Origin: Cololabis saira | Lineage: Eukaryota; Chordata; Actinopteri; Beloniformes; Belonidae | NCBI RefSeq assembly: GCF_033807715.1 | Contig: NC_084597.1 | Span: 3,969,387-4,033,386 of the forward strand | Direction: 5' to 3' | DNA: 64,000 nucleotides | Shown: positions 44,059 to 55,814 of the stretch, in pieces | Position numbering within the stretch: position 1 is the first letter of the stretch | Layout: every line of letters starts with the position of its first letter | The notes under the pieces: generated by a model | The model's input: the letters and a program-made list of their open reading frames with translations, nothing else | Database searches by the model: none | What the model was told of the DNA's origin: nothing | Program-made: the position numbers and the translations under genes

Positions 44059-44671
44059 CAGGGGTAGGCAACCCAAAATGTTGAAAGAGCCATATTGGAC
44101 CAAAAACACAAAAAACAAACATGTCTGGAGCCGCAAAAAATGAAAAGTCTTTTATCAGCCTTAGAATGAAGGCAACACATGCTGCATGTTTCTATGTTAT
44201 AACTGGGGGAAGATTTTTTTTTTCATTATGCACTTCGAGAAAAAAGTCGAAATGTCGGTAAAAAAGTCAAAATTTTGAGAAAAAAGTCAAAATGTCAAGA
44301 TTAAGTGAAGAGAAAATCCGAAGTGCTCAGGGAATTGTTAAGAAAGAATCTTGAAGGTGCTCTTTGGTTTTGGGGGAAAAAACAATATGTCAAGATTAAT
44401 GTTGAAGTACAATCTTGAGAAAAAAGTCAAAATGTCGAGAAAAAAGATGAAATGTCGACAAAAAAGTCGAGATGAATGTTGAAGTACAATCTCGAGAAAA
44501 AAGTCGAAATGTTGAGATTAAAAAGGAAAGGAAAAGGGAAGAAAAAAGAGAAAAAAAAGAAATAAGGAAAAAAAAGAAAGAAAAAAAAAGAAAAAAAAGG
44601 TCAAACATTTTTGAAAAAGCTTCATGGAGCCACTAGGGCGGCGCTAAAGAGCCGCGGGTTGCCGATCCCTG
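44059..44671 (+). mobile_element. hAT element, CAGGGGTAGGCAACCC ends, with AAGTCG array
   Basis: Ends caggggtaggcaaccc and gggttgccgatccctg are inverted. Flanks gtgtaagt and gtgtagag share the first five of eight bases. An AAGTCG array (44228-44520) and an A/G-rich tract (44521-44600) fill the interior. An inverse copy lies at about 45178-45769. Confidence 0.8.
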
Positions 44672-45177
44672 GTGTAGAGGAACCTTAGCATGACAGTGCA
44701 CAATTAGCTCGCGGCTAGCGGGATTAGCTCGGTGCTAACGTAATTAGCGATCTTTTTACACTCATTTATCGCCACTGAAATGATATGTATCTGTATCTGT
44801 GTAGTCTCTCGTACTCTTGGCGACAGTATCACAGCTCCAATTGGTTTTTATTCATGAATCAAGAGTAACAGCCACAAGGAGTCCTGATAGCCAAGATGGC
44901 GGATTAGCATTAGCATTTCTTACCGGAGCTAAACTGCTAACAGAGGCTCTCCATTCCAGCTGAATCCTCACACAATGTAACACCCTGGCGAACAAATAAC
45001 TTGTTAACAGTGTGTACCAGGTGAATTATGGTGAATTTCTGGTGTGAGGAGTGTTTATTCGTTACCGGGAGTTCTCAGTTAGTAAACTGTGTGCTCTTGG
45101 CAATGACTTCTGCCGAAAAGAGAGTGAACACAGGCTGACCGTTTACTCATAGCGGACGCGCCACCCTCTGGTCGGCC
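44672..45177. other. spacer between inverted hAT copies
   Basis: 506 bp with repeated taattagctcg/gattagctcg-type words at 44700-44750 and a gccaagatggcggattagc segment. No gene is evident. Confidence 0.45.
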
Positions 45178-45769
45178 ATGGAACTGCACCGTTTTTCTTT
45201 TTTTCTTCTTTTTTTTCTTTTTTCTCTTTTTATTTCTTTTTTTCTTATTTTCCTTTTTTTCTTTTTTCTTCTCTTTTTCCTTTTTTTCTCTTTTTTTCAA
45301 GATTGTACTTCAACATTAATCTTGACATTTCGACTTTTTTCTCAAAATATCAACTGTTTGCTCCACATTTAGACTTTTTTCCCAACATTTCCACTTTTTT
45401 CTCAAAATATCAACTTTTTGCTCGACATTTTGACTTTTTTCTCGAGATTGTACTTCAACATTAATCTCGACATTTCCACTTTTTTTTCTCGACATTTCCA
45501 CTTTTTTCATGAGATCTTGACTATTTCCTCGACATTTAGACTTTTTTCTCAACATTTTGAGTTTTTTCTCGACATTTTGAGTTTTTTCTCGAAGTGCATA
45601 ATGAAAAAAAAATCTTCCCCCAGTTCTAACTAATATAGAAACATGCAGCATGTGTTGTCTTCATTCTAAGGCTTATACAAGACTTTTCATTTTTTGCGGC
45701 TCCAGACATATTTGTTTTTTGTGTTTTTGGTCCAATATGGCTCTAAAACATTTTGGGTTGCCGACCCCT
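45178..45769 (-). mobile_element. hAT element, inverse copy with AAGTCG array
   Basis: Ends at gggttgccgacccctg (45754-45769) with the same tggtccaatatggctcta and gacttttcattttttgcggc segments as 44059-44671 in inverse order. The array occupies 45300-45615 and the pyrimidine tract 45190-45300. The left terminus is lost. Confidence 0.8.
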
Positions 45770-45811
45770 GCACTATACAAATAAACTTGCCTCGCCTTGC
45801 CTTTTATTTAA

Positions 45812-46300
45812 AGGAGACCTATTATGACATCTAATACCTATTTTAAACAGGCCTTGAAAGTCTTAAAAACAAGCTTTTGATTGTTTTTGCTAAATAAATT
45901 AGAAATTCAGCCTCTGAGCCATGTCTTTATCTTCCCATTCTCTAACCTTATTATCTATGCAGGATTCTGAGTGGGCGGGGCTATGATAATGAGGCTCTGT
46001 GCTGATTGGCTGTCTGAATGACGCGATACACCGCTACGAAAAAAATGGCGGAAGCTCCGGCCGGCGGAGTTAGTTGTTGGCGTGGTTTCACGCATCGCTA
46101 AAGGGATTCTGCTCCCGTCGTTCCGTAACTTTGGGCTAATCTTATTGGCTCGTAGATCCACATCACACTGGACGGCTCATCCGGGCGGCTGTACAGACAC
46201 TGCAGAATCTGGTTGTTTCCTCCTTCTCTGAGTTGCTGAGGGGAGACCACTTTATAAATGTTAAAGCAAGAGAAAACCTGTTTTTCATAATAGATCCCCT
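45812..46300. mobile_element. MITE with TTAA target duplication
   Basis: Ends aggagacctattatga and tcataatagatcccct are imperfect inverted repeats, flanked by TTAA (45808-45811 and 46301-46304), as in piggyBac-like or Kolobok-like elements. The interior includes aatggcggaagctccggcc, which recurs inverted near 59030. Its last 59 bp are repeated at 46733-46791. Confidence 0.75.
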
Positions 46301-46304
46301 TTAA

Positions 46305-46732
46305 TCTCAACATTTCAACTTTTTTCTCAACATTTTGACTTTTTTCCCCGACATTTCGACTTTTTTTCTTGACATTTCGACTTTTTTCTTGAAATTTCAA
46401 CTTTTTTGCTCGACATTTCGACTTTTTTTTTTACATTTTGACTTTTTTCTCGACATTTCGACTTTTTTCTCGACATTTCGACTTTTTTGCTCGACATTTT
46501 GATTTGTTCTCATAATTTCAAATTTTTTTCTCAACATTTTAACTTTTTTGCTCGACATTTCGCCTTTTTTCTCGACATTTTGACATTTTTCTCGAAATTT
46601 TTAATTTTTTTCTCGACATTTCGACTTTTTTCTCGAAATTGTACTTCAACATTAATTTCGACATTTCAACTTTTTTCTCGACATTTTGACTTTTTTATCG
46701 ACATTTTGACTTTTTTATCGAAATTGTACTGT
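46305..46732. repeat. AAGTCG array bracketed by a 59-bp duplication
   Basis: About 20 units of cgacatttcgacttttttct on one strand without terminal repeats. It separates two 59-bp copies of a MITE end (46246-46304 and 46733-46791). Confidence 0.9.
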
Positions 46733-46791
46733 ACCACTTTATATATGTTAAAGACAGAAAAAATGTGTTTTTCATAATAGCTCCCCTTTAA

Positions 46792-47467
46792 CGTATGATT
46801 TGTGTTGGTTTTATTTAAGCAAGGAAAACACAGACATGGTAAATAACTCATTTCCAAGGCAAAGGCAATTGGAAAAAAAAAAAAAGCTGGTGATAGAAAG
46901 TGTAGAAGAAGAACGCTCTGTAAGCCTCTTTCTATGGCGTTAAAATCGTCTCTTTTCTCATAAACGCCACCACTGTGCCGCCCCTGGTGAACACAGTTTA
47001 CCGCCAATAGAGCAACATATTCTTTCTCTCCTGTTCCCCGGACGCAGCCATCATTCCCGGGCAAATGCTGAGCAATGCCACGTGAAACGTTCTCCTTTGC
47101 TCACTTCATAAATAGTAAGGCACGGCTCATCAAAAACTCGCACTGCGCCATAAAGTTTTTAGACATGATTAAAAAAAGTCTGAGTAAAACGTGTGTGTTT
47201 TAAAACCAGAGTCACTCTCTTGGTCCGGTGCACTTAAATGGGTCAGGAGTGGAGTTGGATTCCAGTGCTGTAAAGTGGGCCGCGTTGGGGAGCGACGCTA
47301 ACGCAATGTGGTGTAAAATTGGTTGTGAATTTATGCATCATGTTAGAACATGCCCAGAGAGACGTGGATGGAGGGAAGAGAGGGAGGGAAGCAGAAAGAG
47401 AGGAAGGAAGGAAGGACACCTTCACCGGTCGGCCTGCAGCCGGGTTTCCCCGGGATATACTGGACAT
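46792..47467. other. unique intronic sequence
   Basis: No recognised exon or repeat; short purine-rich stretch near 47380. Confidence 0.4.
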
Positions 47468-48995
47468 TAGGGATGGGCGGTATGGACTAAAAAATGATCA
47501 CGATAATTTCTGGCATTTATCCCGATAACGATAAAAATGACGATAAAAAAAATACCAATTCAACTCCATCTTTGTAACTATAAATCTATCTCACTCTCAG
47601 ATCCACCATGTTTGTTACACAAAAACATCATCAACGGGAATTTATCCATCCATCCATCCATCCATCCATCCATCCATCCATCCTTCCTTCCTTCCTTCCT
47701 TCCTTCCTTCCTTCCTTCCTTCCTTCCTTCCTTCCTTCCTTCCTTCCTTCCTTCCTTCCTTCCTTCCTTCCTTCCTTCCTTCCTTCCTTCCTTCCTTCCT
47801 TCCTTCCTTCCTTCCTTTCTCATATCTTCCTTCCTTCCTTCCTTTCTCATATCTTCCTTCCTTCCTTCCTTTCTCATATCTTCCTTCCTTCCTTCCTTCC
47901 TTTCTCATATCTTCCTTCCTTCCTTTCTCATATCTTCCTTCCTTCCTCATATCTTCCTTCCTTCCTTCCTTCCTTCCTCATATCTTCCTTCCTTCCTTCC
48001 TTCCTTCCTTCCTTCCTTCCTTCCTTCCTTCCTTCCTTCCTTCCTTCCTTCCTTCCTTCCTTCCTTCCTTCCTTCCTCATATCTTCCTTCCTTCCTTCCT
48101 TCCTTCCTTTCTCATATCTTCCTTCCTTCCTTCCTTCCTTCCTCATATCTTCCTTCCTTCCTTCCTCATATCTTCCTTCCTTCCTTCCTTCCTTCCTCAT
48201 ATCTTCCTTCCTTCCTTCCTTCCTTCCTTCCTTCCTTCCTTCCTCATATCTTCCTTCCTTCCTTCCTTCCTTCCTTTCTCATATCTTCCTTCCTTCCTTC
48301 CTTCCTTCCTCATATATTCCTTCCTTCCTTCCTCATATCTTCCTTCCTTCCTTCCTTCCTTTCTCATATCTTCCTTCCTTCCTTCCTTTCTCATATCTTC
48401 CTTCCTTTCTCATATCTTCCTTCCTTCCTTCCTTCCTCATATCTTCCTTCCTTTCTCATATCTTCCTTCCTTCCTTCCTTTCTCATATCTTCCACTTCCT
48501 TCCTTCCTTCCTTCCTTCCTTCCTTCCTTCCTTCCTCATATCTTCCTTCCTTCCTTCCTTCCTCATATCTTCCTTCCTTCCTTCCTTCCTCATATCTTCC
48601 TTCCTTCCTTCCTTCCTTTCTCATATCTATCCTCCTTCCTTCCTTCCTCATATCTATCCTCCTTCCTTCCTTTCTCATATCTATCCTCCTTCCTTCCTTC
48701 CTTCCTTCCTTCCTTCCTTCCTTCCTTCCTTCCTTCCTTCCTTCCTTCCTTCCTTCCTTCCTTCCTTCCTTCCTTCCTTCCTTCCTTCCTTCCTTCCTTC
48801 CTTCCTTCCTTCCTTCCTTCCTTCCTTCCTTCCTTCCTTCCTTCCTTCCTTCCTTCCTTCCTTCCTTCCTTCCTTCCTTTTTACACAAAAACTTCATCAA
48901 CAGGAATTTATCATTTTTACCGTGAGATACAAATTCTTACCGTGGGGAATTTTTTTGACGGTTTATCGTGAACGGTAAAATATCACCCATTCCTA
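47468..48995. mobile_element. hAT MITE, TAGGGATGGGCGGTATGG family, with giant CCTT array
   Basis: Left part tagggatgggcggtatgg to about 47660 and right part (48888-48995, ending atatcacccattccta) match 13057-13583. The centre is a ~1.23-kb CCTT array. A clean 8-bp target duplication was not found. The internal array sits between the same flanking words (…ccatcc / ttacacaaaaac) as the smaller copy's. Confidence 0.85.
47646..48880. repeat. CATC then CCTT array with CATATCTT interruptions
   Basis: Nine CATC units (47646-47680) precede CCTT units that are periodically interrupted by ctcatatcttcc (about 30 times between 47817 and 48690), then a pure CCTT run to 48880. The 456-462-codon Pro/Ser/Phe/Leu frames are artefacts. 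Confidence 0.97.
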
Positions 48996-49070
48996 CTACA
49001 TTTAGCAATTGATGAACTGCAATTTTCATTTACTGAAAATAGCATCACACTGAGCTCCACATGTTGCAGA

Positions 49071-49560
49071 GGCAAGGTAAGTTTATTTGTGCAGCACAAT
49101 TCAACACGAGGTAATTCAAAGTGCTTTATATCAACATTAAAAGCAACAAGACACAATTAAACAGTAAATAACAAATAAAATGAAATAAAACGATAAGAAA
49201 AGAGGTAAAATAATAAAAAGCACCAGTTAAAAAGTAAGAGCAGTAGATCCAGCAGGTTCATCTCATTCTTACAAGGGCAATAATTACGTTTCTATACGGT
49301 CAAAACAGTATAACAAAAATAATCTGTAACAATTCATACGGTCAATTAAATCAATTTGACAATTCTACGTCATAATACCTGCATTCAGGGCTTATCCATA
49401 ACTTTGCACAGTTTTCAAAAATCACCATCATCAGTATTTAATTTAAGAGTACGCTTAAATAACAAATAAAATAAAATGATAATAAAAGAGGTAAAATTAT
49501 AAAAAGCACAAGTTGTTAAAAAGTAAGGGCAGTACAGAGAGGTGTTTATCTAATTTACAA
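49071..49560 (-). mobile_element. LINE/SINE 3' end, antisense
   Basis: Antisense copy of the TTGCC-tailed element: gaggcaaggtaagtttattt, then tcaaagtgctttatatcaac. Part of the interior recurs at 49455-49530 (taataaaagaggtaaaatta). It provides the empty site for the insertion at 11728. Confidence 0.65.
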
Positions 49561-49842
49561 CAAATGCTGCTGTATAGTTCTATGCATTTATTTTCTCTTT
49601 TCTCATCATCCCTTTAGATAAATCCCTCAGAAAACGTTTCATCATCCTTCAGCCAGGAAATGAAAACGTGTCCGAGGTCATCTAAACTTTGAACCCCGAT
49701 GTATTGTTTTTATATTTTAATTGGACCTGAAGAGATTTTGAGACAATTGCATTTTTCATGAGAACACATTTACCTCTATGAAGGTGATAGATCAATATTT
49801 GACTCCTGACAAAAACAAACCCCAAACAAAAAAAGGCACAAA

Positions 49843-49884
<42 letters not shown>

Positions 49885-49962
49885 TTTTTGTGCCTTTTTT
49901 TATATATAAGCATGCTTTTTTTATATATAAAAAAAAAAATTATATATATTTTTTTTTCTATC
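49561..49962. other. intronic sequence ending in an AT hairpin
   Basis: 49831-49900 forms a hairpin: aaaaaggcacaaaaaa, a TA tract, then ttttttgtgcctttttt. The remainder is unrecognised. Confidence 0.6.
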
Positions 49963-50030
49963 GTCATTTTAATCGTTATCGGGATAAATTATCGTGATAC
50001 ATATTTTAGTCCATACCGCCCATCCCTAAT
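49963..50030 (-). mobile_element. hAT MITE terminal fragment (TAGGGATGGGCGG family)
   Basis: Inverse left end only: ataccgcccatccctaat with cgttatcgggataaattatc. An ATAG microsatellite and a short retroelement end (ataaataaaattgaattga) follow. Confidence 0.75.
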
Positions 50031-50055
50031 AGATAGATAGACAGACAGATAGATG

Positions 50056-51560
50056 TTCTAATAGACGCTATATAAATAAAATTGAATTGAATAAATATGT
50101 AACTGTTGTATAATAATTTCATAATGGCTTGGTCAGAAGTTTTTATGCTTCCTGATCCTGTAAGTTTTTCCAGACAGCCGTTTCTGAACTGCCCCTGAAC
50201 TTTCCAGGTTCCACCAATGATATTGCCACGATTTTTTTCCCGATCTTTGTCGGGGACGGACTGAGATTCTGCAGCATCTGGCAACTTTAATGCTCCCAGC
50301 TGATCCATATTTGATGTATTTCCTCATTACATTTTTAATGCATTCAACACAAACACTGCAATTTTTCCCGGGTCTCTATTATTAATTTATTTATTTGCGT
50401 CTTTCACTATTTTCCTGTCCGGCCCTGTTGCTCTACGTCTGCGAGTTTTGCATGTTTGTCTCTGACATTACCCCAAATTGGCTGTTCAGACTGTATGAAA
50501 CCCCGTCCACATACGTACAGTAATCCACTGGAGGTTTAAAGCTTCATCCATCTGTCGCCACAACCTGCCGCTTCGGTGTCCGATCCCAGAGGTGAGTTGA
50601 CCGACTCCCTGATCTTGAGTCAGTTCTTGCCATGTACCAAAAACAGCAAGGGCGTATCAGGCCGCCCATACCACCACTTAGCAACGCAGGTAATTGCAGT
50701 TCAGCTCAACAAATATGCTCTTTTGCTATGCTAATGTGTTATGTTTAAATAGCTTGAAGCTCACCAAACAGCTCCATATCAAAGAAAAGGCTTATTAAGG
50801 AGCCGGTTCAAATGCAGGGGATCCGCTTTGATCATCGCAAATGCTTAAAAAAAAGCACAACTACTGCAAAAAAAAAGAAACTGTCTCCACACAGACAGCA
50901 GTGACTATCACATAAGCCACAAACATAAAACCTGCAAGAAGTTTTGAAGAAAAAAAAAAAAAGAAATACATCCATAAACATAAAAAATAATTCAGAACAT
51001 TAGTGTGTTTCTATTTAGAAGAGAAGGAGGGCAGAAATGGAGAAATGATGTACTCTGAAACATTTATGTTTGCAGGTTTATGGTAATGCTGTCATCATCC
51101 TTAAAGAGCAACAGCAGATCCATTTGCTTTATTGAAATGAAGAGATGTCGTAGAAGAGCGGGGCAGGAAATGAAACGTAATACGTTTTGAGAACAGAGAA
51201 TATGCATTTATTTTCAAGGATAAAATATGTACCTTTTATGCAGTTCTGCAGTAAAATAATCCAACTAGAAGAAGGTGACGGTTGACAATATGACAAAGCC
51301 AGGAGTCTGAAACAGGATAATAGGCTGAAAGGCTGAGAAACGGGTGGTGAAAGTGTTCTATCTGTTTATTACATAGATTTATGAAAACAGACATGTCTGC
51401 ATATCTATATGTGGACGTTCTTTAGCATTAGTCTTCCTAATGGAGCCAGAATGGATGGAAACAGACTGAGAAAGTGTTAGATGTGGCAAAGGAAAGTCCA
51501 GAGTACCAGACTTCAAGAGATATGTGATCTTTTTTGTGTTTCTCATCAAACCTGGAACAT
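50056..51560. other. unique intronic sequence
   Basis: About 1.5 kb without recognised repeats. The minus frame 50006-50308 reads DAAESQSVPDKDREKN but matches nothing I know and lacks clear splice sites. Confidence 0.4.
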
Positions 51561-51563
51561 ATA

Positions 51564-52625
51564 GGGCCCGATTTACAGTAGCAGTATTTAAATGAGGTGT
51601 TGCGCGTCTTACGGTTTGCGGCGCAAACTGCGCCATGGAGAGTCTGGATGGAAAGCAGGATATAGTCGCAAGCGCAAAATGAAATTTGACGAGTTGGAGT
51701 TAGAGATATTAGTGGAAGAGGCAAATTGTTGTGCCGTATTCAGCACCCCTGCCGTGAAAAGCACCCCCTCGTATATTCAATGATAAGTAGACCAAGAAAA
51801 AAAACAACACACTTACACTTCAATATATTTATATATACACACTCACACAAACACATACTTAGGAGTTTATATTATATATATTTACAAATATTATGGAAGA
51901 CAACACAGTAAGCAGGCTATTAATTAATGACATCAATAACCATTTACCCGATTTTTGTTATTGTGGGAAAGTATGACTATTGTGGAATCCATGAGCGCAT
52001 TTAAACATGAATCATTAACACAAAACTGGACGCTAAACAGAACGTGACACAGAATGAGAATATCATTTTTGTCAGACGAGGGGGTGCTTTTCACGGCAGG
52101 GGTGCTGAATACGGCACAACACCGGGGTATGACTGCAGAACAAGTATAGGCGCACAATGAGAAACACTTTTTTCTCCATGAAAACTTTATTTATTTATTA
52201 TCACAAATAAAAAAATGAATGTGCCTCCTGTGGCAACCTTTTGCTGAATAATACTCGATTTAACATTCAAATAAAATATTTCTCCTTTTGCATGTGGAGA
52301 TTAGCACCTTCCTTTCGAACGTATTAAATACAGACGCAATCACAATCCACGCAAAAACTTTCAGGCTTGGTAAATCTCATTGCGTGTGGTAAATGGACCT
52401 ATTTGCATCTTCCCCTCCCAGTATTTAGCGATTTCTGGCGGGTACGCCCCATATTCATTATTCATCAGGGCAAAAGTACTAAATGAACAGCGTGTGCTAT
52501 TTTGCGCATTTGAGAGACGCAGTCCTCTTTGCACGCTGTTAGTAGATCAGCTGGCACTTTGGTTTGCGGGTGCTGTCAAGTTTGCACACGTTTTTACGCA
52601 CGCAAACTTTTAGTAAATCAGGCCC
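51564..52625 (+). mobile_element. PIF/Harbinger-like element
   Basis: Ends gggcccgatttac and gtaaatcaggccc are inverted. A short stretch at 51655-51720 reads YSRKRKMKFDELELEILVEE, the start of the Myb/SANT-like protein that Harbinger elements encode. The nuclease gene is absent. A later MITE is nested at 51728-52120, interrupting that frame. Confidence 0.75.
51728..52120. mobile_element. MITE with perfect 45-bp terminal inverted repeats
   Basis: 51728-51772 (gttgtgccgtattcagcacc ... gcaccccctcgt) is the exact inverse complement of 52076-52120. The 303-bp interior is AT-rich with no frame. No target duplication was identified at the edges, so superfamily is open. Confidence 0.85.
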
Positions 52626-53340
52626 ATTTGTATAAAACAAAAGCCTATTTTATTTTCGTTATATCGGCAGGAACTGAAATCACTTAAATTTAACTGGGCT
52701 TAGGTAGCGTTGCCACCTTTCAGAAATAGAAGTAAAGGACGCCCCAATTTCAGCATTTCAGCAAAAAAAGGGACATCCCCAAAACGTCTAAACTGAATAG
52801 AAATGTGTTTATTTTATATGAAAAAACAAGTAATTTATTGGCATTGAACTGTCCAGACAGCCAACCATACTAGCAACTAAAATGCTTTGCTTCTATGCAA
52901 TGTATGTCCACATCAGCCAAGATGTAGAATATAGCTATAGCTATAGGTCGGAACATTAGAATACGGTGTTGTATAGTTAATAAGTTAATTTATTTCATTA
53001 ATTCAACTTAAAAGCTGAAACTAATATATTACCTAGTCTTATTACATGCAAAGCAAGATATGTTAAACCTTTATTTTTTATTTTGATGATTTTGAGATAT
53101 TTTATTTGGAGTTTTCATAAACTGTGAATCATAATCACCAAAATTATAACAAATAAAGACTTGAAATATCTCACTTTGAATGTAGTGGGAAATAATATTT
53201 TTTTTTCACCTTTAGTTGAATTTACTACTAATTAAGTTTCGCAATATATTCAAATTTTCCGACCTTCACCTGCATATTATGACATCAATAAGACACTGAA
53301 AAAGTAGCTTTTTGACTGTTTCTGTCATTTCTGTCTTTCT
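52626..53340. other. intronic DNA with degraded MITE
   Basis: 52945-53275 contains ggtcggaacattagaata and, inverted, ttcaaattttccgacctt around inverted AT-rich arms, an old Tc1-type MITE. A segment at 52706-52790 (gttgccacctttcagaaata) also looks repetitive. Confidence 0.45.
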
Positions 53341-53379
53341 GACATCTGGAAACATGTGGAAAAATTAACCCTAACCGTT

Positions 53380-53836
53380 TTTTTTGTGCGTTTTTTCGTG
53401 CGTTTGTGTTTTTTCGTGCTTTTTCCTCCTTTTTTCCTCTTTTTTTCCTACTTTGTCCTCTTTTTTTTCTATTTTTTCCTCTTTTTTCCTATTTTTTCCT
53501 CTTTTTTCCTTTTTTTTCCTACTTTGTCCTCTTTTTTATCTCTTTTTCCTCCTTTTTCTATTTTCTCCTCCTTTTTTCCTCTTTTTTCCTCTATCCTTTT
53601 TCCCTCTTTTTTCATTTTTTTAATTTTTTCCCTCTTTTTTCTTTTTTTCATCCTTTTTCCTCTTTTTTCCTCTTTTTTTCCTCTTTTTTTCCTTATGTTT
53701 TCCTCTTTTTTCCTTTTTTTCCTCTTTTTTTCCTTTTTTCATCTTTTTTCATCTTTGTTTCCTTTTTTCCTCATTTTCCCCTCTTTTATCTTTTTTTCCT
53801 CTTTTTTCCAATTTTTTTCCTCCTTTTTTCCTTTAG
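53380..53836. repeat. polypyrimidine tract TTTTTTCCTC
   Basis: About 450 bp of imperfect cctctttttt units on the plus strand. Phe/Ser-rich frames of up to 165 codons on the plus strand and Lys/Glu-rich ones on the minus are artefacts. Confidence 0.95.
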
Positions 53837-53962
53837 GAAAAAAGCAGCCCTAGGAGAAGCAGTCCTCCTCCCTCTACCATCAGACCAGGTCTAGTTTTTT
53901 TACTAGTGAGTGTCCTGTCAGTATTTATCCCAACTGCATTCATTTTTAAATCCTTTCATCAT

Positions 53963-54125
53963 CATTTTTACCGTGAGATACAAATTCTTATCGTGAGGAA
54001 TTTTTTTGACGGTTCATCGTGAACGGTAAAATATCACCCATTCCTACTATCTATCCATCTTTCTATCCATCATCCCTCCATCCATCCATCCATCCATCCC
54101 TCCATCCCTCCATCCATCCATCCTG
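53963..54125. mobile_element. hAT MITE terminal fragment plus CATC repeat
   Basis: Right end of the TAGGGATGGGCGG family (taccgtgagatacaaattct to tatcacccattccta at 54035) followed by CATC/CCAT units to about 54123. Confidence 0.75.
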
Positions 54126-54530
54126 GACCAGGACCTGGATCTGATGCTCCTCTGCATCCATCGTAGCCTTCAAAATCACATGTTAACACGTCATCCTTGA
54201 TGTTGGAGGGAGGAGATTTTCAGTATTTAGTATAAAATACCTTCACTAAACTGCTTCTACAGCGTCCACTCCGAGGTAAGTCCGACGGCAGGCCGACGCC
54301 ACAACAGCCAAGAGCAGCATTCAGGCCACGATGAGGCGTCAGCGGCACAGACGGGCAGTTCTGAGGAGTCTGTGCTGCTTTTGCAGAAGCTGACATCTCT
54401 GGCAGTAAATTATTTCCATTTTCAAAAGAAAAGGAGTCACTTTTCCACATGATCTGACGATTAACATATAAAGATATACACCGACATCAGAGTGTGACAA
54501 AGATTTGTAGGTGCGCCTGACAGTCATTCA
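54126..54530. other. unique intronic sequence
   Basis: Minus frames 54220-54527 have no recognised homology. Confidence 0.4.
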
Positions 54531-54538
54531 AGTATAGG

Positions 54539-55332
54539 CAGTACTGGAGTTGAGGGGGGGTGAGGGGGGATGGCATCCCCCCTGAAATAAAAACGGTCCA
54601 AATCATCCCCCCCTGAAATAAAAACAGTCCAAATCACCCCCCCTGTAAAACTGCCATCCCTCCTTTCCATCCCTTATGTCATTTCATCAATGAATGTGGT
54701 TTTACTGCTATTTCAACATTTAGAGTCATCACCAGAAAAATAACACCAGAAAAATAACTTATTTGACAATTTTCACCTGTTTCAAGTACATTTTCACTTG
54801 AAATAAGTAGAAAAATCTGCCAGTGGGACAAGATTTATCTTCTTATTACAAGCAAAAAAATCTTGTTCCACTGGCAGATTTTTCTACTTTCTTCAAGTGA
54901 AAATCTACTTGAAACAGGTGAAAATTGTTGTTTTTTCCAGTGATGAGTCTTGTTTTAAGTGTAATGAGATTTTTTTACTAAAATGAGACATTTTAACTAG
55001 AAATAAGACAAATATTCTTGTTAAGATTTTGAGTGTTTGCAGTGATCCATTTTACTTATCCTGTGAAGGACAGAGTCATATTGATAAGTTCAGAAAAGTG
55101 TTTTTTATTGTTGTGTTTTGATGTATTTGATGTAAGCCCAGTGGATATTTAAAGCTTACAGAAGGCTGCATTTAACTGCTGCTATGTCATTCCTGCAGTA
55201 TTTCTGCAGGTGTTTTGGTCACTGCTATTATTTGTAATATATTATATTATTTGTAATCAGCACAAATGATCTGTCCCCATATGATCAAATCCACCATCCC
55301 CCCTGATTTTTTTTTTTAAAACTCGAGTACTG
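54539..55332 (+). mobile_element. hAT element, CAGTACTGGAGTT ends, complete
   Basis: Ends cagtactggagttgag and aactcgagtactg are inverted, with the perfect 8-bp duplication agtatagg at 54531-54538 and 55333-55340. It contains the hairpin (54755-54930) and the CACTGCAAAAACTC MITE segment in inverse orientation. Related copies: 42517-43009 and 14322-15634. No transposase. Confidence 0.95.
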
Positions 55333-55409
55333 AGTATAGGGCATCACACAGCTACACAGACATACACACCTGCTCAGTCACCTACATGCCCCCCCACAGA
55401 TAATGGCTG

Positions 55410-55549
55410 TAGCCTAGCTTTGATTCAGTTTTAGAGACCAGAGGGCTATTCCAGGAAGCGGGTTTTGTGAAAATTATGAGTTTGTTAAGCCTGAGATGAG
55501 GGAAACCCGGAGTTTTCAGTTCCAGAAAGCGAAGTAACTCAAACTCTGA
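55410..55549. mobile_element. MITE fragment (GGGCTATTCCAGGAAGCGGG)
   Basis: The segment gagggctattccaggaagcg through aagcctgagatgagggaaac is a pattern seen widely in fish DNA. It is cut at 55550 by the next element. Confidence 0.45.
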
Positions 55550-55769
55550 GGCCCCGTTTACACGGAGCAAAAACGGTCGTGTTTTCATGCGTTTTGGTCG
55601 TTTCTTTACACGAAAACGAAGCTCAAAGTCACCAAAAACGATCATTTCTGAAAACTCCGGCCAAAGTGGAGATTTTCAAAAACTCTGTTTTCACGTTTGC
55701 TTGTAAACGGAGGGAAACGGAGATTTAGGCTTCAGAACGTCACATTATGAGACAGAAACGTCACAAGCT
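55550..55769 (+). mobile_element. GGCCCCGTTTACACGG element, left part only
   Basis: Collinear with 2634-2850 to the word gagacagaaacgtcac, then lost. Confidence 0.75.
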
Positions 55770-55814
55770 CTCTCTAGCTCTCTAGCTGGAGTCTGAGGGC
55801 TTTGGTTTTTCTCC

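Noticed and set aside
47537..48978. Open frames of 456-462 codons with repeating Pro-Ser-Phe-Leu
   Set aside because: CCTT tetranucleotide array; all frames stay open because the unit lacks stops.
47460..49003. 8-bp target duplication for the large CCTT-bearing MITE
   Set aside because: Flanks ctggacat and ctacattt do not match well enough; the family call rests on its ends and the sister copy.
50006..50308. Minus-strand frame of 100 codons considered as an upstream astrotactin exon
   Set aside because: No resemblance to astrotactin, no matching phase-1 splice sites and half of it is AT-rich tail.
53356..53894. Phe/Ser-rich frames that look like membrane proteins
   Set aside because: Polypyrimidine low-complexity tract; the hydrophobic residues are an effect of T-rich codons.
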